Positions 7,842-14,882 of a DNA stretch of 29,402 nucleotides are shown in pieces. The translations under genes and the position numbers were made by a program. The stretch's first letter is position 1. Each line of letters starts with the position of its first letter. Below the pieces are notes generated by a model, which had not been told where the DNA came from, made no database searches, and saw only the letters and a list, made by a program, of their open reading frames with translations. Source of the DNA: Acetobacteraceae bacterium. GTDB lineage: Bacteria; Pseudomonadota; Alphaproteobacteria; Zavarziniales; Zavarziniaceae. The stretch is taken from contig CANCOY010000044.1 in NCBI GenBank assembly GCA_947379865.1, forward strand, positions 1 through 29,402, in the 5' to 3' direction.

Positions 7842-8623
7842 TGGAAAGCCGGATGATCGATGTCTCGAACGGGCGGGCGCAGATCCGGGTGTTCGAGGCG
7901 GGCAAGGGCCAGGACCTTGTCTTTTTTCATGGCGCCGGCGGCCTGATGCCGGATGATCCGTTCGTCGCCAGACTGGCACAGCATTACCGCGTCCACGCGC
8001 CCCTGCTGCCCGGCTATGGCGACAGTGAAGGGGCGGAGAACTTCCGTGACATGCTGGATATCACCCTGCTTGCGGGCGATATCCTGGACGCCCTTGCGGT
8101 GACCAATCCCATCGTGGTTGGCCATTCCATGGGCGGCATGATCGCGGCAGAACTGGCGGCAGTGGCGCCCCAGGCGATTGCCAAACTGGTTCTGATCTGC
8201 CCGGCTGGTATCTGGCTGGACGAGCATCCCATTCCGGATCTCTTCTCGCTCATGCCGCATGAGTATCCGGAGCTGCTGTTCCACGATGTGGAGCTTGGTA
8301 CCCGCCTGATTACGGCGGGACTCGATCTCGAAAATCTGGAATTCCTGGCTGAGTTTCTCATCACCGCCGGGCGGCAGCTGGGCATGGCGGGCAAGATCCT
8401 TTTCCCCATCCCTGATCGCGGCCTGAAGGACCGGCTCTATCGGATCCGGGCCAAGACCGTGATCGTCTGGGGCGACGAGGACAAGCTGATTCGCCCGGTC
8501 TATGCCCGGGAGTTCAGTGGGCGCATCCCGCGTGCCGAGTTGGTTAATGTTGCGGCGGCAGGGCACATGGTAACCATCGAGCAGACCGAGAAGGTTGTTG
8601 CTGCGATAGCCCTTGTCGCCTGA
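7841..8623 (+). CDS. Alpha/beta-fold hydrolase coupled to the LLM oxygenase
   Basis: A 260-residue alpha/beta hydrolase with a complete catalytic triad: nucleophile Ser96 in GHSMGG (94-99), acid Asp214 in WGDEDKL (210-216) and His242 in AAGHM. The oxyanion-hole motif is HGAGG (30-34). The cap region (about 120-195) is rich in hydrophobic residues, as in C-C bond or ester hydrolases of the meta-cleavage product group. The start is ATG 7841, overlapping the TGA of the preceding gene; a GTG one codon earlier is less likely. Because it is coupled to a flavin monooxygenase, it probably hydrolyses that enzyme's ester, lactone or diketone product. This function is inferred from context; no substrate is known. 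Confidence 0.9.
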   Translation: MESRMIDVSNGRAQIRVFEAGKGQDLVFFHGAGGLMPDDPFVARLAQHYRVHAPLLPGYGDSEGAENFRDMLDITLLAGDILDALAVTNPIVVGHSMGGMIAAELAAVAPQAIAKLVLICPAGIWLDEHPIPDLFSLMPHEYPELLFHDVELGTRLITAGLDLENLEFLAEFLITAGRQLGMAGKILFPIPDRGLKDRLYRIRAKTVIVWGDEDKLIRPVYAREFSGRIPRAELVNVAAAGHMVTIEQTEKVVAAIALVA

Positions 8624-8637
8624 GACCCAGTTTCGGC

Positions 8638-8673
8638 TGGAACCACTCCCTCCCTCCGGGGGGAGTGGTTCCA
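8638..8673 (+). terminator. Hairpin terminator after the LLM-hydrolase operon
   Basis: A perfect 13-base-pair inverted repeat, TGGAACCACTCCC (8638-8650) and GGGAGTGGTTCCA (8661-8673), with a 10-base loop, begins 14 bases after the hydrolase stop. It has no downstream T-run. Position and stem strength make it the likely transcript end. Confidence 0.65.
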
Positions 8674-8750
8674 TGTCGCGCCGAGAACCCTAGGAAGCAG
8701 CTTCAGGCCTGATAGGATGCCGGTGTTTTTCACCTGCTGGGAGATCTCCC

Positions 8751-9503
8751 TTGGACGGCATTCTGGTACTGGTCGCGGATCCCGCGGCCTGGGTGGCCCT
8801 GGTCACGCTCATCGCGATGGAGGTTGTCCTCGGGATAGACAATCTCATCTTCATCTCGATCCTCACCAACAAGCTGCCTGAAGCCATGCGGGCACGTGCC
8901 CGGCGCATCGGCATCAGCCTGGCGCTGCTCATGCGGCTTGGCCTGCTGGGCACGCTGGCAGTCATCGTCCACCTGACAGATCCCGTGTTCGAGGTCTTCG
9001 GCAAGGGCTTCTCCTGGCGGGACCTGATCCTGATCGTGGGCGGTCTCTTCCTGGTCTGGAAGTCGACCAAGGAAATCCATCACAGCGTCGATCCGGTCGA
9101 GAACCCCGACATGTTCGACAGTCGGGCGGCCAGCATTGGCTTCAGTGCGGCCATTACCCAGATTCTGATCCTCGATCTGGTCTTCTCCATCGACAGCATT
9201 ATCACGGCCGTCGGCATGACCGACCATTTGCCGATCATGGTGGTGGCGGTCATCGTGGCCGTTGGCGTGATGATGCTGGCTGCGGCGCCGCTGTCGACGT
9301 TCATCCATAAAAATCCGACCATCGTGATGCTGGCCCTGGGCTTCCTGCTCATGATCGGCATGACCCTGATTGCCGAGGGCTTTGGCGCCCATGTGCCCAA
9401 GGGCTATGTCTATGCCGCCATGGGCTTCTCGGCGCTGGTGGAGGGGCTCAACATGCTTTCCCGCCGCGCCCGCAAGCCGAAGAATCAGGGGCCCGGGAAA
9501 TGA
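8751..9503 (+). CDS. TerC family integral membrane protein (YgdQ/YoaE-like short form)
   Basis: A 250-residue inner-membrane protein with about seven hydrophobic helices. The paired acidic motifs that define TerC proteins are present: MEVVLGIDNLIF (23-34) and DLVFSIDSIITAVG (142-155), with Asp30 and Asp148 facing each other across an internal repeat. TerC, Alx and relatives are linked to manganese or tellurite stress and metal export for exoproteins; a metal-transport role is inferred from family only. The start is a TTG at 8751 with GGGAG 7 bases upstream; that Shine-Dalgarno lies inside the perfect palindrome GGGAGATCTCCC (8739-8750). No yybP-ykoY-type riboswitch, common before terC genes, was seen in the 127-base gap. 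Confidence 0.9.
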   Translation: MDGILVLVADPAAWVALVTLIAMEVVLGIDNLIFISILTNKLPEAMRARARRIGISLALLMRLGLLGTLAVIVHLTDPVFEVFGKGFSWRDLILIVGGLFLVWKSTKEIHHSVDPVENPDMFDSRAASIGFSAAITQILILDLVFSIDSIITAVGMTDHLPIMVVAVIVAVGVMMLAAAPLSTFIHKNPTIVMLALGFLLMIGMTLIAEGFGAHVPKGYVYAAMGFSALVEGLNMLSRRARKPKNQGPGK

Positions 9504-9512
9504 TTTTCCCGG
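9493..9512 (+). terminator. Hairpin straddling the terC stop codon
   Basis: CCGGGAAA (9493-9500) pairs with TTTCCCGG (9505-9512) around a 4-base loop that contains the terC TGA (9501-9503). It may act as a partial terminator or attenuate expression of the MFS gene that begins 45 bases later. Confidence 0.4.
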
Positions 9513-9548
9513 CATGATCGGCAGTCCTGGCAGAGGAGCAGGGGGCGC

Positions 9549-10952
9549 ATGACGGCGGCTGATGGTCTGCCGGTGCCCCGCCGCTACTGGGCTGCCATTG
9601 CCATGGGCCTTGGGATCACCTTGGCGGTGCTGGACGCAAGCATCGCCAATGTGGCCCTGCCCACCATTGCCCGCGATCTGTCGGCCTCGCCGGCAGACGC
9701 CATCTGGGTGGTCAACGCCTATCAACTGGTGGTCATGGTCCTGCTGCTGCCGCTGGCGGCGGCGGGAGAACTTGTCAGCTACCGAAGGGTCTTCATCCTG
9801 GGGCTTGTTCTCTTCACGCTTGCTTCTGTCCTGTGTGCCTTTGCCCCGACGCTGGAGATGCTGGTACTCGCCCGCGTGGTGCAGGGGATTGGTGCCGCCG
9901 GCATCATGAGTGTGAATTCGGCCGTCGTCCGCTTTACCTATCCCCGCCATCTGCTGGGGCGCGGGATCGGCATCACGGCCCTGGTGGTGGCTGTGTCCTC
10001 GGCGGCGGGGCCAACGGTTGCCTCGGCTATTCTCTCTGTGGCGTCCTGGCCGTGGTTGTTTCTCGTCAACCTGCCGGTTGGCATTGCTGCCCTGGCGGCC
10101 TGCCGCTTTCTGCCTGAAAGCCCGCGTGGCAAGCATGCCTTTGATTTCACCAGCGCCCTGCTCAGTGCACTGACATTCGGTCTACTGATTCTTGCGATTG
10201 ATGGCCTTGGCCATGGCGGGGCTGCGTGGTGGGTGGTGGCAGAGGTCACCGTGGCGCTGACGGCCGGGGTTTTCCTCGTGCTGCGCCAGCTGACCCGCAC
10301 GCATCCGCTGCTGCCCGTCGACCTGTTGCGGCGTCCGATCTTTGCCCTGTCGCTTGGCACCTCGGTCTGCGCCTTCATGGCCCAGGTACTTGCCTATGTT
10401 GCGCTGCCCTTTCATCTCCAGAACGCCATGGGGCACGACCCTGTCAGCACCGGCCTTCTGATGACGCCCTGGCCCCTGGCGACGGCCTTGGCGGCGCCAA
10501 TCGCCGGTCGGCTGGCCGATCGTTATCCGGCGGGCATTCTGGGTGGTATCGGCCTTCTGGTTTTCTCTGGCGGCCTTGCGCTGCTGGCCACCATGCCGAC
10601 GGATGCGCCGAACCTCGACATCATCCTGCGCATGGTGATCTGCGGGATCGGCTTTGGCCTTTTCCAGTCGCCGAACAACCGCACGATCATTGGTTCAACG
10701 CCGCCAGAGCGCAGTGGTGGTGCCAGCGGCATGCTGGGCACGGCACGTCTGCTGGGCCAGACAACGGGGGCGGCACTTGTCGCCTTTGCCTTCACCGTCT
10801 CCCCCACCACTGCGACAATGCACTCCCTGGCTGCGGGCAGTGGGGTGGCCCTGCTGGCGGCAGGCGTTTCGTGCCTGCGCCTGATGGACAGGGAAGGGAC
10901 CGCCATGGTCTGGGCGCGGACCCGGCGCGACGGCGGCGCGCCGCCATCCTGA
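9549..10952 (+). CDS. MFS drug:H+ antiporter, DHA2 (14-helix) family
   Basis: A 467-residue inner-membrane exporter. The first helix carries the DHA2 motif LDASIANVALPTIA (28-41), followed by WVVNAYQL, the loop motif RVVQGIGAAG and GPTVASAI (the antiporter-type motif C position). The 14 hydrophobic segments and length suit the SmvA/QacA/EmrB group that expels cationic or hydrophobic drugs by proton exchange. ATG 9549 has a purine-rich upstream stretch (GAGGAGCAGGGGG). It follows terC by 45 bases, so they may share a transcript. No adaptor protein or TetR/MarR regulator gene is adjacent. Substrate unknown. Confidence 0.9.
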   Translation: MTAADGLPVPRRYWAAIAMGLGITLAVLDASIANVALPTIARDLSASPADAIWVVNAYQLVVMVLLLPLAAAGELVSYRRVFILGLVLFTLASVLCAFAPTLEMLVLARVVQGIGAAGIMSVNSAVVRFTYPRHLLGRGIGITALVVAVSSAAGPTVASAILSVASWPWLFLVNLPVGIAALAACRFLPESPRGKHAFDFTSALLSALTFGLLILAIDGLGHGGAAWWVVAEVTVALTAGVFLVLRQLTRTHPLLPVDLLRRPIFALSLGTSVCAFMAQVLAYVALPFHLQNAMGHDPVSTGLLMTPWPLATALAAPIAGRLADRYPAGILGGIGLLVFSGGLALLATMPTDAPNLDIILRMVICGIGFGLFQSPNNRTIIGSTPPERSGGASGMLGTARLLGQTTGAALVAFAFTVSPTTATMHSLAAGSGVALLAAGVSCLRLMDREGTAMVWARTRRDGGAPPS

Positions 10953-10994
10953 GCACCTTGGGTGTCGGCCATCAAAAATGACGCCTGCGCCACG

Positions 10995-11021
10995 TTGAAG
11001 AGAAGGCTTCTCTTGTAAGAT
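10995..11021 (+). promoter_or_regulatory. Promoter with overlapping inverted repeat before a structured RNA
   Basis: TTGAAG (10995-11000) and TAAGAT (11016-11021) form a promoter-like pair with a short 15-base spacer. A perfect inverted repeat, AAGAGAAG-G-CTTCTCTT (10998-11014), fills the spacer and could be an operator. Transcription would begin near 11027. Read by eye only. Confidence 0.4.
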
Positions 11022-11026
11022 GACAC

Positions 11027-11160
11027 CCGGAAAATCCGGTGCTAGGGTTAAAGCCTCGTTGCAGGGTTTGTCCCCTGGACAGATTTTGCAGCGGATCTGT
11101 GCTGTTCCTCCGCTTATGACTCAATGGCCCCGTCGGTTTCCACTGGCGGGGCTTTTTTTG
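11027..11160 (+). ncRNA. Candidate structured sRNA or attenuated 5' leader of the HAAT operon
   Basis: Between the MFS gene and the HAAT operon lies a 308-base gap with no credible ordinary gene. It holds a promoter-like pair, several short hairpins (CCGGA-AAA-TCCGG near 11028-11040; CAGGG-N6-CCCTG near 11062-11077; CAGAT-N10-ATCTG near 11080-11099) and a clear intrinsic terminator. The predicted transcript is about 130 bases. The first ATPase gene starts 100 bases past the terminator, so this could equally be a stand-alone sRNA or a leader terminated before the transporter. It does not match SRP RNA, 6S RNA or a riboswitch that I can recognise. From 11161 to 11260 I see nothing further. Confidence 0.4.
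11126..11159 (+). terminator. Intrinsic terminator with seven-T tail
   Basis: GCCCCG (11127-11132) pairs with CGGGGC (11147-11152), extended inward by two pairs, one of them G-T, with a 10-base loop, and is followed by TTTTTTT (11153-11159). This is the best textbook intrinsic terminator in the window. Confidence 0.85.
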
Positions 11161-11260
11161 CCCCTGTCCCGCCTGCATTTCCCCTTGCCGGGTTCCGCCA
11201 TGGCGCATAAGTAATCGATTGGGCCAAAGGGGCGCAGCAAGCGGCGGGTTGGACTGGCTT

Positions 11261-12013
11261 ATGGAAGAGTTCATCCTTGAGACGCGCGGACTGACGCGGG
11301 AGTTCGCAGGCTTTACTGCGGTACGCGGGGTCAACCTCAGGGTGCGGCGTGGCAGCATCCATGCCCTCATCGGCCCCAATGGCGCCGGCAAGACCACCTG
11401 TTTCAATCTGATCACGAAGTTCCTGCAGCCGACCGCCGGGACCATCACCTTTGCCGGCCGTGATATCACCCGGCTGGCGCCTGCGGCGGTGGCGCGGATT
11501 GGCCTGGTGCGCTCGTTCCAGATCTCGGCCGTGTTTCCCCACCTCAGCGCGCTGGAAAATGTGCGTGTGGCACTCCAGCGTCGTCTGGGCACGTCGTTCC
11601 ATTTCTGGCGTCCGGTCTCGGGCCTATCGCAACTGGATGGCCAGGCGCGGGACCTGCTGGAATCGGTAGGCCTGGCAGATCAGGCTGGCACGGCAGCGGG
11701 TGAACTGCCCTATGGCCGCAAGCGTGCGCTGGAACTGGCAACGACGCTCGCTCTCGACCCTGAGATGATGCTGCTGGACGAGCCCATGGCGGGCCTCGCC
11801 CACGAGGATATCGGGCGCATCTCCGACCTGATCCGCACGGCAGCAAAAGGGCGCACCGTGCTGATGGTGGAGCATAATCTGTCGGTCGTGGCCAATCTGT
11901 CGGACACGATCACCGTGCTTCAGCGCGGCGAGATTCTGGCTGAAGGCCCCTATGCGGAGGTGTCGCAAGACCCGCGCGTGGTTGAGGCCTATGTGGGTGT
12001 CGATCATGACTGA
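11261..12013 (+). CDS. livG: HAAT-family ABC transporter ATPase 1 (LivG-type)
   Basis: One of two cytoplasmic ATPases that drive a branched-chain-amino-acid-type (HAAT) importer. The 250-residue protein has Walker A GPNGAGKTT (38-46), Q-loop RSFQ (84-87), the LivG-style signature LPYGRKRALE (149-158), Walker B MLLDEP (170-175) and switch His205. The extended segment between Q-loop and signature is usual for LivG. The start is placed at ATG 11261; an in-frame TTG 14 codons upstream lacks support. Its stop overlaps the next gene by 8 bases. This is the first gene of a five-gene set, and the upstream terminator at 11126-11159 may limit its expression. The solute is not defined by sequence. Confidence 0.93.
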   Translation: MEEFILETRGLTREFAGFTAVRGVNLRVRRGSIHALIGPNGAGKTTCFNLITKFLQPTAGTITFAGRDITRLAPAAVARIGLVRSFQISAVFPHLSALENVRVALQRRLGTSFHFWRPVSGLSQLDGQARDLLESVGLADQAGTAAGELPYGRKRALELATTLALDPEMMLLDEPMAGLAHEDIGRISDLIRTAAKGRTVLMVEHNLSVVANLSDTITVLQRGEILAEGPYAEVSQDPRVVEAYVGVDHD

Positions 12014-12716
12014 GGGCGTGCCCCTGTTGCAGCTGGCGGGTGTCGAGGCCTGGTATGGCGATTCCCATGTGCTGCACGGGGTGGACCTCAGCCTTGCCAA
12101 GGGCGAGGTTGTAACCCTGCTTGGCCGCAATGGTGCTGGAAAGACCACCACCCTGCGCACGATCATGGGCCTGATGCAGCGCAGCACCGGATCAGTCTGC
12201 CATCAGGGCGTTGAGGTGCGCGGCCTGCCGCCCGAGCGGGTGGCCCGGCGTGGCATCGGCTATTGTCCGGAAGAACGCGGCATCTTTGCCAGTCTTGATG
12301 TGGAGGAAAACCTGCTGCTGCCCCCTGTGGTGCAGCCGGGCGGCCTTTCACTGGGCGAGGTCTATGATCTGTTCCCGGTCCTGCGGGAGCGGCGGCGCAG
12401 CCAGGGCACCAAGCTGTCTGGTGGCGAGCAGCAGATGCTGGCGCTTGGCCGCCTGCTGCGCACGGGCTCGGACATCCTGCTGCTTGATGAGCCGACAGAG
12501 GGCCTCGCGCCTGTGATCGTGCGCCAGATCGGCAGCATCATCCGTGATCTGAAGAGGCGGGGGTTCACCCTCCTCGTCGTGGCACAGGACTTTCATTTTG
12601 CCCTCGGCATCGCCGACCGGCACTGCGTGATGGAAAACGGCCGTATCGTCGACAGCCTGACGGCGGCGGAAATGCAAACCGGCATGGCCCGCGTACAGAC
12701 CTATCTTGGGGTCTGA
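12006..12716 (+). CDS. livF: HAAT-family ABC transporter ATPase 2 (LivF-type)
   Basis: The second ATPase of the importer, 236 residues. It has Walker A GRNGAGKTT (40-48), the LivF-typical GIGYCPEERGIF segment (83-94), signature LSGGEQQ (137-143) and Walker B LLLDEPTEGLAP (158-169), a run typical of LivF proteins. ATG 12006 lies within the last codons of the LivG-type gene and the 8-base overlap implies translational coupling. It pairs with the LivG-type subunit on the cytoplasmic side of the two permeases encoded downstream. Confidence 0.94.
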   Translation: MTEGVPLLQLAGVEAWYGDSHVLHGVDLSLAKGEVVTLLGRNGAGKTTTLRTIMGLMQRSTGSVCHQGVEVRGLPPERVARRGIGYCPEERGIFASLDVEENLLLPPVVQPGGLSLGEVYDLFPVLRERRRSQGTKLSGGEQQMLALGRLLRTGSDILLLDEPTEGLAPVIVRQIGSIIRDLKRRGFTLLVVAQDFHFALGIADRHCVMENGRIVDSLTAAEMQTGMARVQTYLGV

Positions 12717-12748
12717 GGCAGGCCGGAATAACGCAAACGGGAGAGACG

Positions 12749-13966
12749 ATGATGGGTATCCGCTTCAGCATTCTGGCAGCCGGCCTTGTCATGGCGCTGG
12801 CTGGCACCGCACAGGCACAGGTCAGTGGCGATACCGTGAAGATCGGTATCCTGAACGATCAGTCGGGCCTCTATGCCGATATCGCCGGGCAGGGGTCGGT
12901 GCTGGCGGCGCGCATGGCCATCGAGGATTTTGGCGGTACGGTGCTGGGCAAGAAGATCGAGCTGGTTACAGCCGATCATCAGAACAAGGCTGATATCGGC
13001 TCGTCCATCGCCAACCGCTGGATCGACACCGAAGGCGTTGATGCCATCATGGACGTGCCGAATTCGGGCGTCGCGCTGGCCGTGCAGGAAATCGCCCGCA
13101 CCAAGAAGCGCGTGTTCGTGGCGGTTGGCCCTGCCACCTCGGACCTTACCGGCAAGGCCTGCTCAGGCACCGGCTTTGCCTGGATGTACGACACCTTCAT
13201 GCTGGCCAATGGCACGGGTGCCGCCCTTGCCAAGGAAGGCGGCGACAGCTGGTTTTTCGTGACCGCGAACTATGCCTTTGGCCAGGCGCTGGAGCGCGAC
13301 ACCACGGCGGCCCTCAAGGCGGCTGGTGGCAAGGTGGTGGGCTCGGTCAACTTCCCCCTCAACAATGCGGATTTCTCGTCCTTCCTGCTGCAGGCCCAGG
13401 GTTCGGGCGCCAAGGTCATCGGGCTGGCGAGTGCTGGTGGTGATACGATCAACGCCATCAAGCAGGGCCACGAGTTCGGCATTGGCGCCAGCAATGACCA
13501 GCGCCTTGCGGGCCTGCTTGTGTTCCTGACCGACGTCCATTCCCTTGGCCTCGACATTGCCAAGGGCCTGGTGCTGACCGAGAGTTTCTATTGGGACCTT
13601 GATGAAGGCACCCGCACCTGGTCGAAGCGCTTCATGGACAAGTTCAATGGCCGTGCGCCAACCATGATCCATGCTGGCGTCTACAGTGCCGTGGCCCATT
13701 ATCTGAAGTCGATCGAGGCGGCGGGTACGGATGAGTCGGTGGCCGTGGCGGCAAAGATGCACGCCATCAAGGTCAACGACTTCGCCTCCCACGATGCGGT
13801 GGTGCGCGAAGATGGCCGGGTGGTGCGCGATGCCTATCTGTTCCAGGTAAAGACCCCGGCGGAATCCAAGGCGCCCTGGGACTATTACAAGCTGCTGGCG
13901 CGCATTCCGGCCGAGAAGGTCACCCGCCCGCTCGCCGAGAGCGAATGCCCGCTCGTCAAGAAGTGA
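12749..13966 (+). CDS. HAAT-family periplasmic substrate-binding protein (type 1 fold)
   Basis: A 405-residue secreted binding protein with a Sec signal peptide ending at AGTAQAQ (about residue 23). The mature sequence opens with VKIGILNDQSGLYADIAGQG, the beta-strand and ligand loop of type 1 (LivJ/LivK-like) periplasmic proteins. A conserved Cys lies in the GKACSGTGFAWMYDT loop. The protein delivers the solute to the HAAT permease pair encoded next. Many alphaproteobacterial members of this subgroup bind aromatic acids, short-chain acids or amides rather than leucine, so the substrate should be left open. Two adjacent ATGs (12749 and 12752) follow a GGGAGAGA ribosome site. Confidence 0.92.
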   Translation: MMGIRFSILAAGLVMALAGTAQAQVSGDTVKIGILNDQSGLYADIAGQGSVLAARMAIEDFGGTVLGKKIELVTADHQNKADIGSSIANRWIDTEGVDAIMDVPNSGVALAVQEIARTKKRVFVAVGPATSDLTGKACSGTGFAWMYDTFMLANGTGAALAKEGGDSWFFVTANYAFGQALERDTTAALKAAGGKVVGSVNFPLNNADFSSFLLQAQGSGAKVIGLASAGGDTINAIKQGHEFGIGASNDQRLAGLLVFLTDVHSLGLDIAKGLVLTESFYWDLDEGTRTWSKRFMDKFNGRAPTMIHAGVYSAVAHYLKSIEAAGTDESVAVAAKMHAIKVNDFASHDAVVREDGRVVRDAYLFQVKTPAESKAPWDYYKLLARIPAEKVTRPLAESECPLVKK

Positions 13967-13992
13967 ACGGCTGGCCGGGGCAGGGAGCCTGA

Positions 13993-14874
13993 ATGATGGA
14001 TATCTTTGGCATCGCCGCCCCGGCCTTGTTCGGCCAGCTCCTGCTGGGGCTGATCAATGGCGCCTTCTATGCCCTGCTCAGCCTTGGGCTGGCCGTGATC
14101 TTTGGCATGCTCAACGTCATCAACTTTGCCCATGGGGCGCAGTACATGATGGGGGCGTTCGGCGCCTGGATGCTGCTGAACTGGCTTGGCGTGGGCTTCT
14201 GGCCGGCGCTGGTCATTGTGCCAGTGCTGGTGGGCCTTGTGGGCATGGCAGTGGAGAGGTTCGTGCTGCGGCGCCTGGCGCAGCTTGATCATATCTATGG
14301 CCTGCTTGTAACCCTTGGCCTTGCCATGGTGGTGGAGGGCCTTTATCGCAAGGGTTTCGGGGTCTCGGGCCAGCCCTATCCCAATCCCTTGCCGGGCGGC
14401 GTCAATCTGGGGTTCATGTTTCTGCCCTGGTACCGGGGCTTTGTAGTGGTCGCCGCCCTTCTGGTCTGCTTTGGCGTCTGGTATGCGATCGAGCGGACCC
14501 GCCTTGGCATGCGCCTGCGTGCCGCAACAGAGAATCCCAATCTGGTGCGGGCCTTTGGCATTGATGTGCCGCGCCTTGTCATGCTGACCTATGGGGCAGG
14601 GGTGGCGCTTGCCGCTTTGGCTGGTGTGATGGCCGCGCCCGTGTTCCAGGTAAGCCCCCTCATGGGCTCGCACCTGATCATCGTGGTCTTTGCGGTGGTG
14701 GTGATTGGCGGCATGGGTTCCATTCTCGGCGCCATCATTACCGGCTTTGGACTTGGCCTTATTGAGGGCCTGACCAAGGTGTTTTACCCCGAAGCCTCGA
14801 CCACGGCGGTCTTTGTGATCATGGCGATCGTGCTGATGATCCGGCCTTCTGGCCTCTTTGGCACGCGCAGTTGA
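13993..14874 (+). CDS. livH: HAAT-family ABC transporter permease 1 (LivH-type)
   Basis: A 293-residue inner-membrane permease with about eight helices. Family marks are the N-terminal GLINGAFYALLSLGLAVIFGMLNVINFAHG block (positions about 19-48, abbreviated here) and the cytoplasmic coupling loop ERTRLGMRLRAATENP (162-177 region) that contacts the ATPases. The IGGMGSILGAIITG segment near the C-terminus is also typical. It lies 26 bases after the binding-protein gene and overlaps the LivM-type gene region, so all five importer genes form one operon. Confidence 0.93.
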   Translation: MMDIFGIAAPALFGQLLLGLINGAFYALLSLGLAVIFGMLNVINFAHGAQYMMGAFGAWMLLNWLGVGFWPALVIVPVLVGLVGMAVERFVLRRLAQLDHIYGLLVTLGLAMVVEGLYRKGFGVSGQPYPNPLPGGVNLGFMFLPWYRGFVVVAALLVCFGVWYAIERTRLGMRLRAATENPNLVRAFGIDVPRLVMLTYGAGVALAALAGVMAAPVFQVSPLMGSHLIIVVFAVVVIGGMGSILGAIITGFGLGLIEGLTKVFYPEASTTAVFVIMAIVLMIRPSGLFGTRS

Positions 14875-14882
14875 GGACGCCC

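Noticed and set aside
6837..7979. 380-codon open frame on the minus strand
   Set aside because: Shadow of the LLM oxygenase; no ribosome site and no recognisable motif.
8624..8750. Possible yybP-ykoY manganese riboswitch before terC
   Set aside because: I looked for its conserved core and found only the operon-end hairpin and the palindromic ribosome site.
8730..10136. 468-codon open frame on the minus strand
   Set aside because: Antisense across terC and the MFS gene; composition is rich in Arg, Gln, His and Asp with no domain, as expected for a shadow frame.
11027..11160. Known RNA classes (SRP RNA, 6S, guanidine riboswitches) for the structured transcript
   Set aside because: The conserved sequence cores of these RNAs are not present by eye.
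11020..11214. 64-codon frame in the gap before the HAAT operon
   Set aside because: It runs through the strong intrinsic terminator at 11126-11159 and has no ribosome site.
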